NCBI GenBank assembly: GCA_001414485.1
Contig: LLEY01000054.1
Span: 1-64,000 of the forward strand
Origin: Calycina herbarum
Lineage: Eukaryota; Ascomycota; Leotiomycetes; Helotiales; Pezizellaceae
Length of the DNA stretch: 64,000 bases
Direction of reading: 5' to 3'
Part shown: positions 22,180 through 33,300 of the stretch, piece after piece
Position numbering within the stretch: position 1 is the first letter of the stretch
Layout of the letters: each line of letters starts with the position of its first letter
Program-made: the position numbers and the translations under genes
The notes under the pieces: model-generated
Databases searched by the model: none
Seen by the model: the letters and a program-made list of their open reading frames with translations, nothing else
What the model was told of the DNA's origin: nothing

Positions 22180-24040
22180 ATATAATCTATTACCAAGCTA
22201 CGTATATTACTAAGCTACGTACTTTTACCGACTTCTACTACTTTAAAATATAATAAATCAACTATAATAATAGATAAAACTTATTACTCTTAGGATTCTA
22301 ATAAGCTAGATATATCTATAAGTTCTTAACAAGTTCGTGTATTATAACTAGTCTTTCCGTAAGTGCTATAACGTCGCGTAGTTGAAATCTCTTTCTTACG
22401 ATTTACTCTTCTAAAGCGCTTATTATATCGTATCTGCTTATTTACTTCGTCTTAAGTTATAATATCGTATATATCTTCTATAATAAGTGTACCTCCTTAA
22501 TAGATACGATTCTTTTTAGCTCTACGACGCTTAGAAAGTACCTTATTTACTACTCGAAGTATACGTAGCTTAGTATTAACAAGAGTTAATTTATAAGCTA
22601 AACGCTTTATACCTTTAGCTAACGAAGCAATAGTTTAAAAAAGAGGAGTAGGCGAGCTTCCTTAATAATAGGTAATACGATCTCTAACCAAAGTTGTTTA
22701 CGAAAGAGCTTCTGTTAGGTTATAAGAGGTCTACGAAACCTAAGAGTCTGCCTCGACGGAAGAGGGGCTAGTAGGCGTTGGAGTTCGTAACTTTATATCT
22801 AACTTTAATATAACTACTTAATAGTTAAAAGGTATTAATCCAGCTCTGTAGAATCTAGCCTAACTGTTTATAGAAGTAATTAACTTAATATACGCTTGTT
22901 TAAAGACTATAAGGAACTTAACCTTAGTAATATAATTAATATACGCTTTTATAAACCCTTCGATTTCTTAACTATACTTCTGCTTAAGAATAGTAAAACA
23001 TCTGATATTAAGTAGCTAGGTTAGATAAAAAGAATATAGAGGTAATCTAAGAGTTATAATATTATAAGACTTATAATATTCTTGAAATTCTACTGATTCG
23101 TAACTCTTATATCTATCTAAAACTAATATATAATATAGACTCTTAGCTTAAGTAGTAGTATATTTATCAAAGTGTTTTAACTATTCTAGACCTATCTTAT
23201 TATTTATCTAACTATTATTCGTAGGTTTAATAACCTAATTATAAGAGAGGCTAGTTTTAGAATACTAATTTATAAGGTAATTAGCGTCTTAAATAACAAG
23301 GAATAGAGAGATACTTCTATCTTCGCTATTAATTATAATAATTACTATCGCTTATTCTCGATTACCTAGTTAAACTACCTTACTCTTACTATGTTGATTA
23401 GTACGAGTAATAACTATTCTAGGATAGATTTAATCTATTATAAAGCCTATCTTATCGAAGTTATAGAAATCGTTATCTACTATACTATATTTCGTCTATA
23501 TATTCTCTACTAGTTGAAACCACGTACTAATTAACTTAGGATCTTCGTATAAGGCTCTTTAAAAGTCGTAAACGTGATTAAAACACGTCTTTAGCTCTAG
23601 TCGTCGAACTACGAATCGTTCTACCTAGCGCTTTCTAACGCGTTTTACTTCGCGTGTCTTAAGAAGATAATTCGCTATATCTTCTATACTAGCTAGCTAA
23701 GGTGAAAACCCTCTAGAATCTCGATTAAATATATATCGAATAATTATTTCCTTCTCTAATTTTATTAGCTTTAAATAATTAGGTTTAGTATCGCTATAAG
23801 AAGATCGGCTATTTATTCTAAGATAAAGAGTAGATTTAGAAACTTTATAGATTTTTATAGTATTTCTATAGCTTAATTTTAGTTTAGATGTTTAAATAGC
23901 TTTAATAGCTAATATAATTTATACTTCTTAAGTTTAGACTTATATTATAGAAGAAGAAAACGCGTGTTAAAGTAGTAGTATAGTAAATTCGGTAAAAGTA
24001 CGCAGCTCGGTAATATACGTAGCTCGGTAATAGATTATAT
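22180..24040 (-). mobile_element. pogo-like DNA transposon, copy C
   Basis: A 1,861-bp element with TA at 22178-22179 and 24041-24042. The outer 7 bp read ATATAAT instead of ACGTGGT, but the rest of the terminal layout matches copy A. The transposase is on the reverse strand (about 23940 to 22290) and full of stops. The end motif is ACCGAGCTACGTA on the right; the left copies read ACCAAGC and ACTAAGC, the changes RIP would give. It lies head to head with copy D, 31 bp away. Confidence 0.88.
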
Positions 24041-24071
24041 TAATACTATAACTAAATACGTTAATTATATA

Positions 24072-25930
24072 ACATGGTTTATCAGGACCCCGGTTATATT
24101 AGAACCTCGATTAATTTTCCTGAAATCCTACTCTTTAACTTTAACACGCGTTTTTTTAACCTTCTACTATGTCTATTATTACTAAAGAATTAAAAGTTAT
24201 TCTAGCTATTAAAGCAATTCGAATATCTAAAAAGCTAAGTCGACGGAAAGCTATAAAGATCTACGGAATACCTTATTCTATACTTAATAATAGAATAAAC
24301 AGCTACCTTTCTCTAGCCGACCGTCGACTAGTAAACCTTAAATTATCTAAGGTAGAAGAAGAAGTAATTGTTTAGAATATACTTAATATAGATTCTAGAG
24401 GGTTTACACCTCGGCTAGCTAGTGTAGAAGATATAGCTAATTTTATCCTCGAGTTATAGAGAGGAAAACGCGTTAGCAAGCTCTAGGCTTATTAGTTTAT
24501 ATAACGATAACTAACTCTTAAGACGTGTTTTAATCGCGTTTATAATTTCTAAAGAGCCTTATATAAAGATCCTAAGCTAATTAGCGTATAGTTTCGACTA
24601 GTTACGAATATATAAGCGAAATATAGAGTTTTAAACTACGACTTTTATAACTTCGACGAAACTAGGTTTATAATAGATATGATTACTCCTTCTATAGTTG
24701 TTATATATATAGATCGATATAGTAGAGGTAAGGTAGTTTAGCTAGGTAATTAAGAATAGACTACTATAATTACTTATATTAATAGCGAAGGTAGAAGTAT
24801 TTCTCTATTTTTAGTAGTTTAAGAGAAGAATTATCTTACGAATTAGTATATTAAGAGCGGCCTTCTATATAACTAGGTTATTAAACTAATAAGTAATAGC
24901 TAGATAAATAATAAGATAGATCTAGAATAGCTTAAGTACTTTAATAAGTATACTTCTACTTAAGTAAAGGGTCTATATTAAATACTTGTCCTTAATAGGT
25001 ATAAGAGTTATAATTAGCTGAATTCTAAGAGTACTATAAGATATATAATATTATTACTCTTAGACTACCTTCTTACTCTTCTTATTTAACCTAGCTACTC
25101 GATATTAGGTGTTTTAGTATCTTAAAACAGGTATATAGTCGATAAATTAAGACTTTTATTAAAGCTTATATTAACTATATTATAAAGGTCGAGTTCTTTC
25201 TTACCTTTAAAGCAGCGTATATAAAATTATTAATAGCCTAAAACGCTTAAGCTAGATTCTATAGAGCTGGCTTAGTATCTTTTAATCTATAGGCTATGAT
25301 TTTAAAGCTTAATATAAAGTTATAGACACCAACCTCTACTAGGCCCCTCTCTACCGACGCTAACCCTTAGGTCTCTTAGACTCTTTATAACCCCGCCGAA
25401 GCTCTTTTATAAACAACTCTTATTAAGAACTAGATTACTAGTTACTAAGGAAGCTTGCTAACACCTATTTTCTAGACAGTTGTTACGTTAACGAAAGATA
25501 TAGAGTAATTAGCTTATAAAGTAACTCTTTTAACTACTAAGGTACGTATACTTCGAGCAGCAAATGAAGCCCTTAGTAAGCGTCGTAGAGCTAGGAAGAC
25601 TCGTATTTGTTAAGGCAGTATACTTACTATAGAGGATATATAGGATATTTTAGTATAGAAGGACGTAGATAAGCAGGTTCGACGCGATATACGTGTTAAG
25701 AGTAGTAGTTAGAGAGAGAGGAAATTAACTAGTAGACGCTATAGTACTTATAGAAAAGCTAGTTATAATACGCGAACTTGTTAAGTAGATGTAGATATGT
25801 CTAGTTTATTAGATTAAAAGTAGTTTTAATTAAATTTATATAATATAGTTAACTAATTATATTTTAAAGTAGTAGAGAAGTAGGAAAGTACGCGGTATAC
25901 TAATATACGCGGCGTACTAATAAACCACGT
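24072..25930 (+). mobile_element. pogo-like DNA transposon, copy D (mismatched ends)
   Basis: A 1,859-bp element with TA at 24070-24071 and 25931-25932, and the only family member in forward orientation. Its ends share the outer ACRTGGTTTAT but carry different inner motifs. The left has AGGACCCCGGTTA (24084) and AGAACCTCGATTA (24101). The right reads AGTACGCCGCGTA and AGTATACCGCGTA in inverted orientation. It is the best preserved copy for reading the transposase. Confidence 0.88.
24169..25817 (+). pseudogene. pogo-family transposase (copy D)
   Basis: The start ATG at 24169 opens a 68-residue frame containing a pipsqueak-type helix-turn-helix (about residues 8-45, LSRRKAIKIYGIPYSILNNR). After a stop at 24373 (a former Gln codon) the same protein continues with the second DNA-binding domain. 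The DDE region follows: YNFDETRF (about 24650, first Asp present), a second Asp block near 24995 (VLNRYKSYN, Asp and Gly lost) and LTYSILGVLVS-like sequence (about 25085) where the third Asp of the LDVG motif is expected. The tail ends in a Cys/His knuckle (about 25750-25790). Start and end are out of phase, so at least one indel exists. The enzyme would bind the terminal motifs and move the element between TA sites. Confidence 0.82.
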
Positions 25931-25944
25931 TATATATACTACTA

Positions 25945-26090
25945 GTATTCTATATTTAAGCTCTTGTTTCTCTAGAACTCTCTTCTTTTCTTACTTTATT
26001 ATTCGTTTTATATAGTAGTATTCGGCCTAACTCTATACTATTTATAATAAGTAAGTAGTTTACTCTATAACGTTTATAAAGCTCTAGCTA
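25945..26090 (+). repeat. Duplicated segment, copy 2 (partner at 14010-14140)
   Basis: It shares about 100 bp with 14010-14140, including a T-rich block and 'tttatatagtagtat'. It begins 15 bp beyond the right end of pogo copy D. Confidence 0.7.
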
Positions 26091-26889
26091 TATCCGTTAT
26101 ATCCTATCTTATATATTCTACTTATACTTGTCTCTAATAGTCTTAATCTCGCTTATATCCTAGCTCTTATAACCTAAGTCTACCTCTTCTAAGAGAGTAC
26201 TAGGCAGAGGTAGACTAACGAGGCAAGTAAGTATCTAAAAGAGCTTGCTTTATCGACTATCTTAATATCGGGTGTTCTCTCTTTCTATAACACGTTCTCT
26301 AGCTAGGACGTCTTACTAGTAATTAGGTTAGGCGTACTAAGAGGTAATATAGCTTCTAAGTATTAGGATCTCTTTTTAAAAGGTTAGTAAGGCGTATAAT
26401 AGTTTAGACTATTACGTGTTATTAAGTAATATTATTAAACGACCTATATCTTATATTTAGATCGAAGCTCTCTTAAGCTCTCCTCTTCTCTCTAGCTTAG
26501 AATCTTTATATTTAATAGTTTCTACGTTTCTATAATCTATACTATAAGCTTTATATACGTGTTATTATACTAATAAAGACGACTAATTATTTCTTTTTAA
26601 CTAGCTTTCTTAATAACCTAGGTAGTTATTAGAGTTCTTACTAAGATAGTAGATAAGTTATTTCGTTTAATATATAGATAGAATCTCTATAGTTCTAAGA
26701 GAAAAAGTACTTTATAAGAAAAAAGATATACTAGTTTTTTAAGTAATTTATTCAAGAGTTAAGAATTAATATAAGATCTCTAAAACATTTCTTATAAGCT
26801 ATTAAGAAGGCTTAATAAGTTTATAATAGTAGGATATTATATAGTAGACGTCTACTAAGGCTTATATCAGCTAGTAATCTAACCTAGTA
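26091..26889. other. Decayed AT-rich sequence, no assignable gene
   Basis: All frames are closed by stops, CpA is depleted, and I see no domain. Confidence 0.45.
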
Positions 26890-27185
26890 AAATCTAGTAG
26901 AAAAAGCTATTTACTAAGTTTAGTAGAATCTAGGAGAATCGGTAAATTTTAAGACTAGTAGAAAAGGCCGCTAATCTAATATAGTAGAATATAGTAGAAT
27001 AGGTAAATTTTAAAACTAGTAGAAAAGGCTACTAACCTAATATAGTAGAATATAGTAGAATAGGTAGATTTTAAAACTAGTAGAAAAAGTCGCTAATCTA
27101 CTTTAGTAGAATCTAGTAGAATAAGTAAGTTTTAAGACTAGTAGAAAATTCTACTAACTAAATTCAGCTATATTTAGTAGAATTT
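26890..27185. repeat. 61-bp tandem repeat, about five copies
   Basis: Copies start at 26890, 26951, 27012, 27073 and 27134, an exact 61-bp register; the last is partial. Each has AACTAGTAGAAAA, a 'gctaatcta' block and one or two 'tagtagaat' strings. Copies differ mainly by transitions. Confidence 0.88.
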
Positions 27186-27422
27186 CTTACTAGAATAACT
27201 TGTTTATTTTTCCTAGTATTTTATACTATCTAGTAAAGAATACTACTAGTTATTATATATGTTATTATAAGAGGCTAGACCTTAAATAACTTAAAGATAA
27301 GGTTTTAAATATTTAATTAAGAAGTATCTAAGAACTATATATATAAGCTCTTCCTCTATATATAGAGAGAGAAAGAGCTTCTAGAATATTCTAAGAATTA
27401 CTTAATAAATATATAATATCGA

Positions 27423-27455
27423 AAGAATAGAATAGAAAAGAATAGAATAGAAGAG
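27423..27455. repeat. GAATA-type microsatellite
   Basis: A run of 'gaatagaatagaaaagaatagaatagaag'. Confidence 0.7.
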
Positions 27456-27506
27456 ACTTACTTAGTAGTAGTGTAATAGCTAGTACTAAGCAGAGACCTT
27501 AGTTAG

Positions 27507-27554
27507 TACTTAGCAAGAGTAGTGCTTAGTAAGAGCAGTTCTTAGTAAGAGTAT
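27507..27554. repeat. 16-bp tandem repeat, three copies
   Basis: A 'cttagYaagagYag' unit is repeated at 27507, 27523 and 27539. A related 'tactaagcagagacct' lies just before it. Confidence 0.65.
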
Positions 27555-27559
27555 AGCCC

Positions 27560-29200
27560 GAGCCTCTAATATAGGTTCTAACTCTTATAGTTACGAGTTA
27601 TAAGCTACTTCGTATAATTAAAAGATTAGTATATTTTTAAAGATAGAAACTAAAGAGAGAAGAGAAGAGCTTAACTCTTCGTATAGTAAATATATATAAC
27701 AAGTCCTAGTTATTATAATAACTATAGTTACTTAACTAAGTCTCTTATCTAATACGTTATAGTATAGTAATAAAGTAAAGTGTATATACTAAATACTATA
27801 AAGCGTACTTCGTATCACGGGTTATAAGTAGCTTGTTTAATTAAAAGAATAGTTTATTATAAGAAGAGAATACTAAAGTTTTACTTAGAGTCTAAACCGT
27901 TATACTTCAGCACCTACGCCGAAGCTAGACTACGCTAGTATAGCCGCTCTCTAATTATTTATTATATAATTCTAATACTATAGAAAGTGCTACTACCGAC
28001 GGATACTAATATATCGATATAAGTAATAACGAATATATTTATATCGAAGAACGAGTATATTCTAAATAAGCTAAGATAAAATTAGGTAATAGTAGATAGT
28101 AAGTCTAATTCTCTATCTCTGCTCTAACTAATATATTAAGCGCTAAGTTAAAGATATAAATTTAATTAATAAAGTAATCTCAAAGGTCTCTTATTAACTA
28201 TAGTATAGAATAGCCTAGTTAGATAAGTAAGACCTAATACTAGAAGTTATTTCTATATTAAAGAAGAAGCTTTCTATATTACTTAGCTTCTTATATATCT
28301 TTAAAGCTTATAAAGGTAGGAATAGAAAAGTTAGAAACTTATAGTTCTATTAATACTATAGAACGGTTCTTATTAGTACTAATAATTTCTAGAGCTTACT
28401 AGAAGAATAACTATATAACGAGCTCTTTACTAAAATCTTATAAGCTTAAAGCTAAAAATAGAGATCGCTGTCCTTTGTTAAAAACCTTAAATAGAATATT
28501 ATAAACATATCCGACGTACTATATAAATCTACTACTACTAATAAAAGACTCTAAAAAAGACTCTAAGAGTACGAGTACTAGATAGGAAATAATTATACTA
28601 TATCTTAAGTTACTTAGATCTTAACTAGAAATTGCTTTTTAAAGTATATAAATTACTTTATTATATTATTCTATAGTAAACTGCCGGTGTATACTCTCTC
28701 TAGGATATATTTTATAGATACCTAGAAATAATATCTATATACTTTTAATTAGAGTACTAAGAGCTACGAGAGTATGCTAAATATATAGAGTAGAATAGCT
28801 TTCTTTTATAGTAGTACGCTTCTAGAAAAACGGGTCGGATTATATTAGACTAAAGATCTTATAGTAGAGAAATTCTTAAAAGTAATCTAACTCTTTTCAG
28901 TTAAGCTAAATAGGCTAGGTTAAGATTAGATTATCTAACTCTTTTTAATCGAGCTAATAAATAAGCTAGATTAAGATTAGATTACTAGAAGCGATGAATT
29001 TCCTTAGTAGTACCTGATATATATAGATCTAACTAGACTTCTTATATCGAATATAGCCTAGGTAATATATATTAGATTCTTAGCTATTATAACAGCTCTC
29101 TCTAAATATATTAAAAGAAGTGCTTATAGAATAGTACTTATATTCGAAGAAAACTAAACTAAAGAGAGAAGAGTAGAGTTAGTACGCTCTGTCTCTATTT
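27560..29200. other. Decayed sequence with an internal ~50-bp duplication
   Basis: A forward frame at about 28240-28900 has medium open stretches (LIKVGIEKLETYSSINTIERFLLVL, split by stops elsewhere) that suggest an old coding region, but I cannot assign a family. At 28883-28990 a block 'taatctaactctttt...taagattagatta' is repeated twice with about 50-bp spacing. Confidence 0.4.
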
Positions 29201-29204
29201 ATAT

Positions 29205-29345
29205 ATACTAAGCGAGGCCTCGGCAGAACCTCGGCACGTGATCCAGCTAAGCTTGGCTTCGGTCACGTGATCGAGGCGTATATAACTAAGACTGTTATAG
29301 CTATAGTCTTTAAGAAGGCGCGCTTTACCTAGTTTCTCTTCTTCG
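29205..29345 (+). promoter_or_regulatory. GC-rich LTR-like promoter patch
   Basis: A CpG-rich island in AT-rich sequence holds CACGTGATC twice (29240s and 29270s) and 'cgaggcctcggcagaacctcgg', followed by TATATAA at about 29279. CACGTG boxes upstream of TATA are typical of fungal LTRs, so this may be the U3/R part of a solo LTR, but I cannot find its ends. Confidence 0.4.
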
Positions 29346-30381
29346 TATTTTAGTCTTCGAGTTCTAAAAGAAGAAGTATTAGTTATAAACTCTTTATAAA
29401 GAGCTATAGTTAAGAAGACTTACTTATAAGTAGTATACTCGTTCTTACTCTAAGATTTTATATTCCTTTTCTTAGAAACTTTAATAATTATTTCAGCTAT
29501 TCTATATAACGTAGTTTATTATTAAGTCGTCTATATTATCGAGTCGTCTACTTTTCCTTAGTATTAAACTTTAAATATTAATAAATCAACTATAATATAT
29601 TAAATTAATAAAAACTAATCGGAATCTAATAAACTAGATATATCTATAGCTTCTTAACAAGTTCGTATATTATAACTAGCTTTTCTATAAATCCTATATT
29701 ACTACGTAAACGATTACCTCTTCTTATAACTTCTCTCCGCCGTACGTACGTCGCGTCGTATCTGCTTATCTACGTTCTTTTATAATATAATATTCTATAT
29801 ATCCTCTATAATAAGTGTACTACCTTAACATATACGAGCCTTTTTAGCTCTACGACGCTTACTTAGAGCTTCGTTTACTACTCGAAGTATACGTACCTCC
29901 GTAGATAAAAGAGTTATTTTATAAGCTATTCTCTCTATACCCTTTGCTAACGTAGTAACTGTCTTAAAAAGTAGAGTTAGCGAGCTTCCTTAGTAACAAG
30001 TAATTCGATTTCAAATAAGAGTTGTTTATAAAAGAGCTTTAGCGGGATTAGAAGAGGTCTAGGAGACCTAAGAGTTAGTATTAGTAGTAGAGAGTCTAGA
30101 AGGTGTTAGAGTTTATAACTTTATATTAAGCTTTGAAATCACAGTCTATAGATTAAAAGATACTAAGCTAGCTCTACGAAATCTAATCCAAGTATTTTAG
30201 ACTATTATTAATTCCTTATATACTACTATAAAGACTAGAAAGAACTATACCTTTGTAATATAGTTAATATAGGTCTTAATAAACGTCTTAATCTACCGAC
30301 TATATACCTGCTTTAAGATACTAAAGTATCTAATATCAAGTAGCTAGGTTAGATAGAACGAGTGAGAAGGTAGTCTAAGAG

Positions 30382-30395
30382 TTATAATATTATAT
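30382..30395. repeat. Target-site duplication of LINE-B, left copy
   Basis: TTATAATATTATAT, repeated exactly at 35593-35606. The uninterrupted sequence in pogo copy A (about 15113) has the start of this string only once. Confidence 0.9.
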
Positions 30396-33300
30396 TATTA
30401 TTATTCTTACGCTACGTAGGCCGTAGGCTAAGCTCTAAGAGCAAGTAGTATATCTTCTATTCTAGTTTATAAAGCCTTTTAGCTCGTTCTTCGTCGCTTC
30501 TTAAGCTTTTTCTTAAGCGTACGACACTTCTTTCTAGGCTCTACTACTGTCTATTAAGAGCTCGTCTCTCTAACTCAGTAATATAAAAGGTAGTAGGTTA
30601 AAGTACTCAACTGCTAAAGCGTATATTAGTAGTATAAGAGCCGTAGCCGGCCCTAGCGCTCTTTAAACGCTCTCTTAGAACTATCTAAGCCTAGGTCTTA
30701 TCTTTCGACACGTCTCAGCTGCCTTCTCCTCTTTCTCTCTCTCTCTTACTTCCTTCTTATTCTCCTCTCTATCTTCCTCTAGTAGTTCTAACGCGAGCCT
30801 ATACTCCTAGAGTCTTCCTACCCTAAGTAGCTAAGTAGTAATCTTCGGTGCTAGCTTTCTATCTACCAGCGCCTCTCTTAGTTCTCTAAGGTTCCTAATC
30901 CGCTTTCTAAGAGTTCTTACTAGTACTTCTCTTTCTTATAGAATCTTATAGTAAAATAGTATAAGATACTCTACTGTCTCTCTACTACCTACGTATCTAT
31001 ACTATAGTATAAGTTAGTCCAGTACCCTTCTTAAGAAGAGGAAGGTATTAAGCTCTATTACTTCTATTTATACTTATATAAGTAGTAAGCTCTTCGCTTT
31101 AGCAAGTCCTTTATAAACCTTCTATAGCTCTTAATCGTCGAGGTCTACCTTATCTAACGCTTTTATATATTATATAAAGTTCTTCTCTTAGGTTCTCTTC
31201 CTCTAGGCTTCTAGGCGCTTTTTCTATTCTTCGAGTATAGCGTTATACTTGAATCTCTCTCTCTCTATTCTCTACTTTCCTTCCTACTCCTATCTCGCTC
31301 TCTAGGAGTATAGTATTACCTTTCCTGCCTTTAACAGCCTCTCTCTCGTTCTTCTTAGCTATATAGCTATATACTTATAAGCGTTTTAGATTAGCCTTCC
31401 TAGTTTAGATACTTAAAACTTTCTTTTAAACACAGCTACTCTTAGGTTAAGATAGAGGTCGATTAGTACGTAGTTAGCCTCTATCTTAAGGCTTCGTACT
31501 AGGGTAGCCTTATATACCTCTATTACTACTTATAGATACTTCGACTATTATATAATAAAGCTTCTCGCTATCTCTTTTACGCTCTCTCTCTTTAGTATTA
31601 TATAGTACTATACTAACGCTCTATATACTATCGCGCTTCTTATTACTACTACGTATATCTACTTTACTTAGTAGTAGTCTATACTCTATATCTTTCTAGC
31701 TAGTCTTATAAGTACAAAGGTTTATATTATAAGCTTCGTTTATACCCTCTTCTAGTATACTTTCTAGTTTAGCTTTCTATCGAGCTCTATTTCTAAGAAC
31801 CTTATATACTCGACTAGTGTAAGTTTTACTTCTCTAAACTAGACTATCTCTCTTTATAGAACCCTTATCCTTATAAAGTATATAAGTACTGTCTTTTCTA
31901 GGCTAAAAGCTATGCCTCGCTTATTTATCTATTTATTATATACTTCTTAGGCTATCTTAAGTATTCTATAGTTTACCTCTATACTCTTTAATATCGTAAG
32001 TAGGTTTATATTATCTATAAAGCCTACTATTACTAGCTCGTCGATTCTTATTAAGTCGTTATATAGAGTCGAGGCGAATAAGATAAAGAGTATTAAGAAT
32101 AGTACTAATTCTTATAGTATCTCTTATCCTAGGTCTCTCTTATCTACGAACCTTCTATTGAAGAATAGCATAGCCTTACGTTATAAGAGGAAGCTTTCTA
32201 TCTAGGTTATAACCTACTATAGTACCTCTTTCTCTCTTATAGTATAGAGCAGCTATATATAGTCTACTTAGTTAAACGCCTCTACTATGTCGAGTTAGGC
32301 TAAGAACACGTAGCTCTTATTCTTCTAAGTAGTATATACCCTCTCTATTACTATTCTTATTATAAGTTCTATGTTCTAGTACTCTTAGTTGTTTATCTAT
32401 ATCTCTAGAAGCATAGCCGCCTCTTCTATAAGCTATATAAGCCTCTATACTATTACCTTCTTAAGAATCTTACCTATTGTTAAGAGTAGTACTATTAGTT
32501 AGTAGGCTCCTGTCTTGCTCTGTTCCTCTATTATCTTACCTGGTTTCCTTAGTACTACTACTTTTACGTAGTAGAACAGTAATAAGAAGTACTATAAGTA
32601 GAAGCTCGCTTCTACGATTACTATAAGTACCTCTTAAAGCGGCTTATTACACGCTTTTAGAAAGCCGTTTACTAGTATATTAAACCCTAGTGCCTTCTAG
32701 GGTACCGATCTTATCGCTCTCTTAATACACTTCTTAGTTACTCGCTAGCTTACTTAGTATCTTTAAGAGAAGCTTTTAAGGCTCTACTCCTTATTAGGAA
32801 TACTTAAGTAGTTAGCTATTAATTCTAGGAAGAACTTCTTTATAAGGATATAGGCCTTATTCTTATAATTCTCGCCGCTAATTCCGCTAGGCGAAGTAAG
32901 TGTTAGTAGTACTAGTGCTTTAGGTTTTACGTATCTCTTTAAACGTACTTACTTCTTAAGCGTCTATAGCTTTCTATTATCTTTTAACGCCTCTATAAGT
33001 GCCTCTCTCTAGCTCTTTGTTTTCGCTCTTCTACTAACTATCTAGAGTTCTTAAAGAGCTTCGTCTAGCTAGTGTCTTAAGCTCCTTATACGAAGCTCTC
33101 TCTATATTCTCTTATACTCTCTTACTCTAATCGACGCTTCTTTAACCTCTGTATTCTATTATAGCTATGCTCTCTCTTTATCTAGCTTCTAGAGTAGTGT
33201 TTAAGCTTAGGCTATCTACTAGAGTTCTTCTATAAGTGTCTCGACAGCTTTCTCGAGTTCTAGTACGTTCTAGATTACTAGCTTTTTAAGACGTAGAGCC

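Noticed and set aside
26890..27185. CRISPR array
   Set aside because: The 61-bp unit is repeated as a whole with no unique spacers, so it is a minisatellite.
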